The notes under the pieces: generated by a model
The model's database searches: none
Told to the model about the DNA's origin: nothing
The model's input: only the letters and a program-made list of their open reading frames with translations
Shown here: piece after piece, positions 60,223 to 64,000 of the stretch
Numbering within the stretch: the stretch's first letter is position 1
Layout: each line of letters opens with the position of its first letter
NCBI RefSeq assembly: GCF_020023735.2
Contig: NZ_CP076444.2
Location: forward strand, 248,001-312,000
Direction: 5' to 3'
DNA: 64,000 nt
Origin: Mycoavidus sp. HKI
Lineage (GTDB): Bacteria > Pseudomonadota > Gammaproteobacteria > Burkholderiales > Burkholderiaceae
Program-made: the position numbers and the translations under genes

Positions 60223-60312
60223 GTATAGCTAAACCGTTTACGGTTTAGTCTAAATGATCAATCATCAAAAGCCGCATGCTTCTCCCGTGGCTCATTAAAA
60301 CAGAGGTTTAAA

Positions 60313-62415
60313 GTGGCTCGCAAGACACCTATCGAGCGCTATCGCAATATTGGCATTAGCGCCCACATTGACGCCGGTAAAACAACGACTACTGAGCGCA
60401 TTCTGTTTTACACGGGCGTCAACCATAAAATCGGTGAAGTGCATGATGGCGCTGCAACGATGGATTGGATGGAGCAAGAGCAAGAGCGCGGCATCACCAT
60501 TACATCGGCGGCAACTACAGCCTTCTGGAAAGGCATGGCGGGTAATTATCCCGAGCACCGTATTAATATCATCGATACGCCAGGACACGTCGACTTCACG
60601 ATTGAAGTTGAGCGTTCAATGCGCGTGTTGGATGGCGCCTGCATGGTGTATTGTGCCGTCGGTGGCGTTCAGCCCCAATCTGAAACAGTTTGGCGGCAGG
60701 CCAATAAATACGGCGTGCCGCGGCTGGCGTTTGTCAACAAGATGGACCGCACGGGGGCTAATTTCTTTAAAGTGCACGATCAAATGCGTGCTCGCCTGAA
60801 AGCGAACCCGATTCCAATCCAGGTGCCAATTGGCGCGGAAGAAAACTTCAAAGGCGTGATTGATCTCGTCAAAATGAAGGCGATCGTCTGGGAGGACGCG
60901 AGTCAGGGTATTAAATTTGAATACCAAGAGATTCCTGCTGACCTCGCTGACCTTGCTCAAGAATGGCACGAAAAGATGGTCGAAGCGGCAGCTGAGTCAT
61001 CTGAAGTATTGATGGATAAATACCTCAATGGTGAAACGTTGAGCGAAGAAGAAATCATGGCTGCGCTGCGTGCTCGCACGATTGCCGGTGAGATCGTCCC
61101 AATGTTGTGCGGTTCTGCCTTTAAGAATAAGGGTGTGCAGGCAATGTTGGATGCCGTGGTTGATTATATGCCGTCGCCAGTCGATATCCCGCCTGTTCAG
61201 GGTGAGCTTGAAGAGGGTGGCACAACGGAGCGTCGTGCTGCGGATGATGAGAAATTCTCCGCGCTGGCGTTTAAAATCATGACCGATCCTTTTGTGGGTC
61301 AGTTGATTTTCTTCCGTGTCTACTCTGGTGTGGTGAATTCGGGTGATAGCATTTACAACCCAATCAAAGGTAAGAAAGAGCGCCTTGGTCGGATTTTGCA
61401 AATGCATGCGAACCAACGTGAAGAAATTAGGGAAGTGCGTGCTGGCGATATCGCGGCGGCAGTGGGTTTGAAAGAAGCCACCACGGGCGATACGTTGTGC
61501 GATCCTAGTCAGATCATTCTGCTTGAACGCATGATATTCCCTGAGCCGGTGATTTCGCAGGCAGTGGAGCCTAAAACCAAGGTTGATCAAGAAAAAATGG
61601 GGCTGGCGCTGAATCGTCTGGCACAGGAAGATCCATCGTTTCGCGTGCAGACGGATGAAGAGTCGAGCCAGACCATTATTTCGGGTATGGGTGAGTTGCA
61701 TTTGGAGATTTTGGTTGACCGGATGCGACGTGAATTTGGCGTTGAAGCAACGGTTGGTAAGCCTCAGGTTGCTTATCGCGAGACGATTCGTGCCACCTGT
61801 AATGAAGTTGAAGGCAAATTTGTCAAACAGTCTGGTGGCCGCGGTCAGTATGGTCATGTGGTGTTGAAGCTGGAGCCCCAAGAACAGGGTAAAGGCTATG
61901 AATTTGTCGACGCAATCAAGGGTGGCGTGGTGCCCCGTGAATATATTCCGGCGGTTGACAAAGGTATTCAAGAAACACTCAAGGCAGGGGTCTTGGCGGG
62001 TTATCCGGTCGTAGATGTCAAAGTCACATTGTTTTTTGGTTCTTACCATGACGTTGACTCGAATGAAAATGCCTTCAAGATGGCAGGCTCAATGGCGTTT
62101 AAGGAAGGTATGCGGCGTGCAACCCCTGTCCTGCTTGAGCCGATGATGGCAGTTGAAGTCGAAACCCCTGAAGAGTTTATGGGTAACGTGATGGGTGATC
62201 TATCGTCGCGCCGTGGGATTGTTCAGGGCATGGAAGATATGATCGGTGGCGGTAAGGTGGTGCGTGCTGAAGTTCCGCTTGCGGAAATGTTTGGTTACTC
62301 TACATCGTTGCGCTCGCTGACCCAAGGCCGTGCTACCTATACGATGGAATTTAAGCATTATTCTGACGCTCCGCGCAATGTTGCAGAAGCGGTGATGAGT
62401 GCCAGAGGTAAGTAA
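60313..62415 (+). CDS. fusA: Elongation factor G
   Basis: A 700-residue translocase GTPase. The G1 motif A-H-I-D-A-G-K-T, switch I (R-G-I-T-I-T), D-T-P-G-H and N-K-M-D are intact. It starts with GTG. rpsJ follows after 44 bases, with no tuf gene in between. Confidence 0.98.
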   Translation: MARKTPIERYRNIGISAHIDAGKTTTTERILFYTGVNHKIGEVHDGAATMDWMEQEQERGITITSAATTAFWKGMAGNYPEHRINIIDTPGHVDFTIEVERSMRVLDGACMVYCAVGGVQPQSETVWRQANKYGVPRLAFVNKMDRTGANFFKVHDQMRARLKANPIPIQVPIGAEENFKGVIDLVKMKAIVWEDASQGIKFEYQEIPADLADLAQEWHEKMVEAAAESSEVLMDKYLNGETLSEEEIMAALRARTIAGEIVPMLCGSAFKNKGVQAMLDAVVDYMPSPVDIPPVQGELEEGGTTERRAADDEKFSALAFKIMTDPFVGQLIFFRVYSGVVNSGDSIYNPIKGKKERLGRILQMHANQREEIREVRAGDIAAAVGLKEATTGDTLCDPSQIILLERMIFPEPVISQAVEPKTKVDQEKMGLALNRLAQEDPSFRVQTDEESSQTIISGMGELHLEILVDRMRREFGVEATVGKPQVAYRETIRATCNEVEGKFVKQSGGRGQYGHVVLKLEPQEQGKGYEFVDAIKGGVVPREYIPAVDKGIQETLKAGVLAGYPVVDVKVTLFFGSYHDVDSNENAFKMAGSMAFKEGMRRATPVLLEPMMAVEVETPEEFMGNVMGDLSSRRGIVQGMEDMIGGGKVVRAEVPLAEMFGYSTSLRSLTQGRATYTMEFKHYSDAPRNVAEAVMSARGK

Positions 62416-62459
62416 TTTAATCCGGCGGCGTGAGCCGCCTCGCTCTTTAAAGGAAAGTC

Positions 62460-62774
62460 ATGTCAAAAGAACAGAAGATTCGTATTCGCCTAAAGGCAGT
62501 TGATAGTCGGCTAATCGACGTGGCATCAGCTGAGATTGTCGATACCGCGAAACAAACCGGCGCTATTGTATGTGGGCCAGTGCCATTGCCGACCTCGATT
62601 CAGCGCTTTGATATTTTGCGTTCGCCTCATGTCAATAAAACTTCGCGCGATCAACTTGAAATTCGTACACATCTGCGTCTGATTGACATTGTTGATCCGA
62701 CGGACAAGACAGTTGATGCTTTAATGAGACTAGATCTATCGGCAGGAGTGGATGTCGAGATCAAATTGCAGTAA
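62460..62774 (+). CDS. rpsJ: 30S ribosomal protein S10
   Basis: A 104-residue protein, first gene of the S10 operon and also the NusE antitermination partner. The signature segment [11 protein letters not shown] is present. AAGGAAAG lies just ahead of the ATG. Confidence 0.98.
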   Translation: MSKEQKIRIRLKAVDSRLIDVASAEIVDTAKQTGAIVCGPVPLPTSIQRFDILRSPHVNKTSRDQLEIRTHLRLIDIVDPTDKTVDALMRLDLSAGVDVEIKLQ

Positions 62775-62942
62775 ACAAGACAATCTTTATTGCGGGAAGC
62801 GAAAGGCCCAGTTATAATTGAGGGCTTTTCGCGCTTTTGCGTAAATTATTGAGTTCGTTGTGATTAGTTGAACACAGCGAGCATCGGTTTAATTATCAAG
62901 CGATTTAATCCTGGCCAATCGTAGCTGGGAATGGAGAAAATA

Positions 62943-63602
62943 ATGAGCCTTGGACTTTTGGGTCGCAAGGTTGCGATGACACGTATCTTTACACCGGAAG
63001 GCGTTTCAATTCCGGTGACAGTGGTAAACGTATCAAGCAATCGCGTGACACAGATCAAGACCGTTGCATCTGACGGTTACACCGCCGTGCAACTTGCATT
63101 TGGCGAGCGCCGCGCTACACGCGTGACTAAGCCTTTGCAAGGACACTTTGCTAAAGCAGGTGTCGAAGCTGGCCAGTTCCTACAAGAATTTCGTACTGAT
63201 GAAACTCAAGCCACGGCTTTGTCTATTGGCAAAGTACTCGGTACCGAGTTATTTGAAGTCGGACAAAAAATCGATGTGTGCGGACGCTCGATTGGTAAGG
63301 GCTATGCAGGCACGATCAAACGCTACAATTTTAGCTCGGGTCGAGCATCCCATGGTAATTCACGCTCACATAATGTGCCGGGCTCAATCGGGATGGCGCA
63401 AGATCCAGGCCGCGTCTTTCCAGGTAAGCGTATGACCGGACATATGGGGGACCGCAGGGTCACCACGCAGAATCTAGAGATTGTGCGGATTGATGTAGAG
63501 CGTCAATTATTGTTTGTAAACGGCGCAATTCCGGGGGCAAAGGAAGGCTTCGTGGCGATCACGCCAGCGGTTAAGTCACCTGCCCAAAAAGGAGCAAAAT
63601 AA
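62943..63602 (+). CDS. rplC: 50S ribosomal protein L3
   Basis: A 219-residue protein near the peptidyl transferase centre. The signature segment [19 protein letters not shown] is present. An in-frame start at 62931 is disfavoured; the ATG at 62943 gives M-S-L-G-L-L-G-R-K. The stop overlaps the rplD start by one base. Confidence 0.97.
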   Translation: MSLGLLGRKVAMTRIFTPEGVSIPVTVVNVSSNRVTQIKTVASDGYTAVQLAFGERRATRVTKPLQGHFAKAGVEAGQFLQEFRTDETQATALSIGKVLGTELFEVGQKIDVCGRSIGKGYAGTIKRYNFSSGRASHGNSRSHNVPGSIGMAQDPGRVFPGKRMTGHMGDRRVTTQNLEIVRIDVERQLLFVNGAIPGAKEGFVAITPAVKSPAQKGAK

Positions 63603-64000
63603 TGGAAATTAAGCTCCTTAATGAAGTCGGTCAGGACGCAGTTGGCATCAATGCATCTGACTCAGTATTTGGCCGTGCCTACAATGAGGCTTTGATTCAT
63701 CAGGTCGTTGTAGCGTATCAAGCCAATGCGCGCAGTGGTAATCGGGCGCAAAAAGATCGTGAGCAAGTTAAGCACTCGACTAGAAAACCGTGGCGTCAAA
63801 AAGGCACAGGCCGGGCGCGCGCGGGGATGACCTCGAGTCCACTATGGCGTGGGGGTGGTCGTATTTTCCCTAATTCGCCAGAAGAAAACTTCACGCATAA
63901 AGTCAATAAAAAGATGTTTCGTGCTGGGCTTTGCTCAATCTTCTCGCAGTTGGTCCGTGAGGGTCGACTCTCGTTAGTTGAGGAGATCACGCTCGAAGCG
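63602..64000 (+). CDS. rplD: 50S ribosomal protein L4 (partial, runs off the window)
   Basis: The first 133 codons of L4, starting M-E-I-K-L-L-N-E and containing the signature [13 protein letters not shown]. The start overlaps the rplC stop by one base. The 3' end is beyond the window. In other bacteria L4 regulates its own S10 operon. Confidence 0.96.
   Translation, partial: MEIKLLNEVGQDAVGINASDSVFGRAYNEALIHQVVVAYQANARSGNRAQKDREQVKHSTRKPWRQKGTGRARAGMTSSPLWRGGGRIFPNSPEENFTHKVNKKMFRAGLCSIFSQLVREGRLSLVEEITLEA

Noticed and set aside
60997..62049. A 350-codon open frame on the - strand inside fusA
   Set aside because: It lies wholly within the conserved fusA gene on the opposite strand, has a composition rich in His, Thr and Arg typical of antisense frames, and resembles no family.

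Overview
The window looks like the chromosome of a Burkholderiaceae betaproteobacterium with a reduced, lower-GC genome (roughly 50% GC by eye, against 60-68% in free-living Burkholderia). Housekeeping gene order is typical of Burkholderiales: DUF721-secA-argJ-DUF815 ATPase-mutT-yacG-zapD-coaE-pilD-pilC-pilB-corC-ispB, then tRNA-Tyr/Gly/Thr-tuf-tRNA-Trp-secE-nusG-rplKAJL-rpoBC-recQ and rpsL-rpsG-fusA-rpsJ-rplC-rplD. With a type III secretion locus and a giant CdiA-like protein, this fits an endofungal lineage of the Mycoavidus/Glomeribacter kind. The lineage is inferred from content, not from a database match.

Layout. 1-10.7 kb is a compact + strand operon for the export apparatus, ATPase complex and cytoplasmic ring of a type III secretion system (sctI J K L V N O P Q R S T U), most genes overlapping or nearly touching. 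10.7-15.0 kb is AT-richer accessory DNA: an orphan lipoprotein and two paralogous membrane-anchored coiled-coil proteins on the - strand, whose genes and upstream regions are duplicated. 15.0-16.8 kb holds a GntR and a LysR regulator. 16.9-32.1 kb is housekeeping DNA (protein export, arginine synthesis, CoA synthesis, division, type IV pilus assembly, quinone side chain, oxidase assembly). 32.1-46.2 kb is the tRNA-tuf-secE-nusG-ribosomal protein-RNA polymerase block, with a good promoter, the L10 leader, the rplL-rpoB hairpins and a strong rpoC terminator. recQ follows.

48.2-58.9 kb is an island between recQ and the str operon. It encodes a 3232-residue CdiA-family protein followed 10 bases later by a candidate immunity gene. 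The CdiA has the two-partner-secretion and CdiA core regions, an ENN-type pre-toxin border and an AT-rich C-terminal toxin module with a D-x-x-H-x-x-H-L-E motif. It lacks a recognisable signal peptide, and no cdiB transporter gene lies in the window. The immunity candidate is a tandem duplication of one ~115-residue domain. The last 5 kb is the str/S10 ribosomal region, where the tuf copy usual between fusA and rpsJ is absent.

The most promising material for something undescribed is the signal-less CdiA-toxin/duplicated-immunity module and the pair of coiled-coil proteins (conserved head, divergent tail) beside the type III secretion operon.
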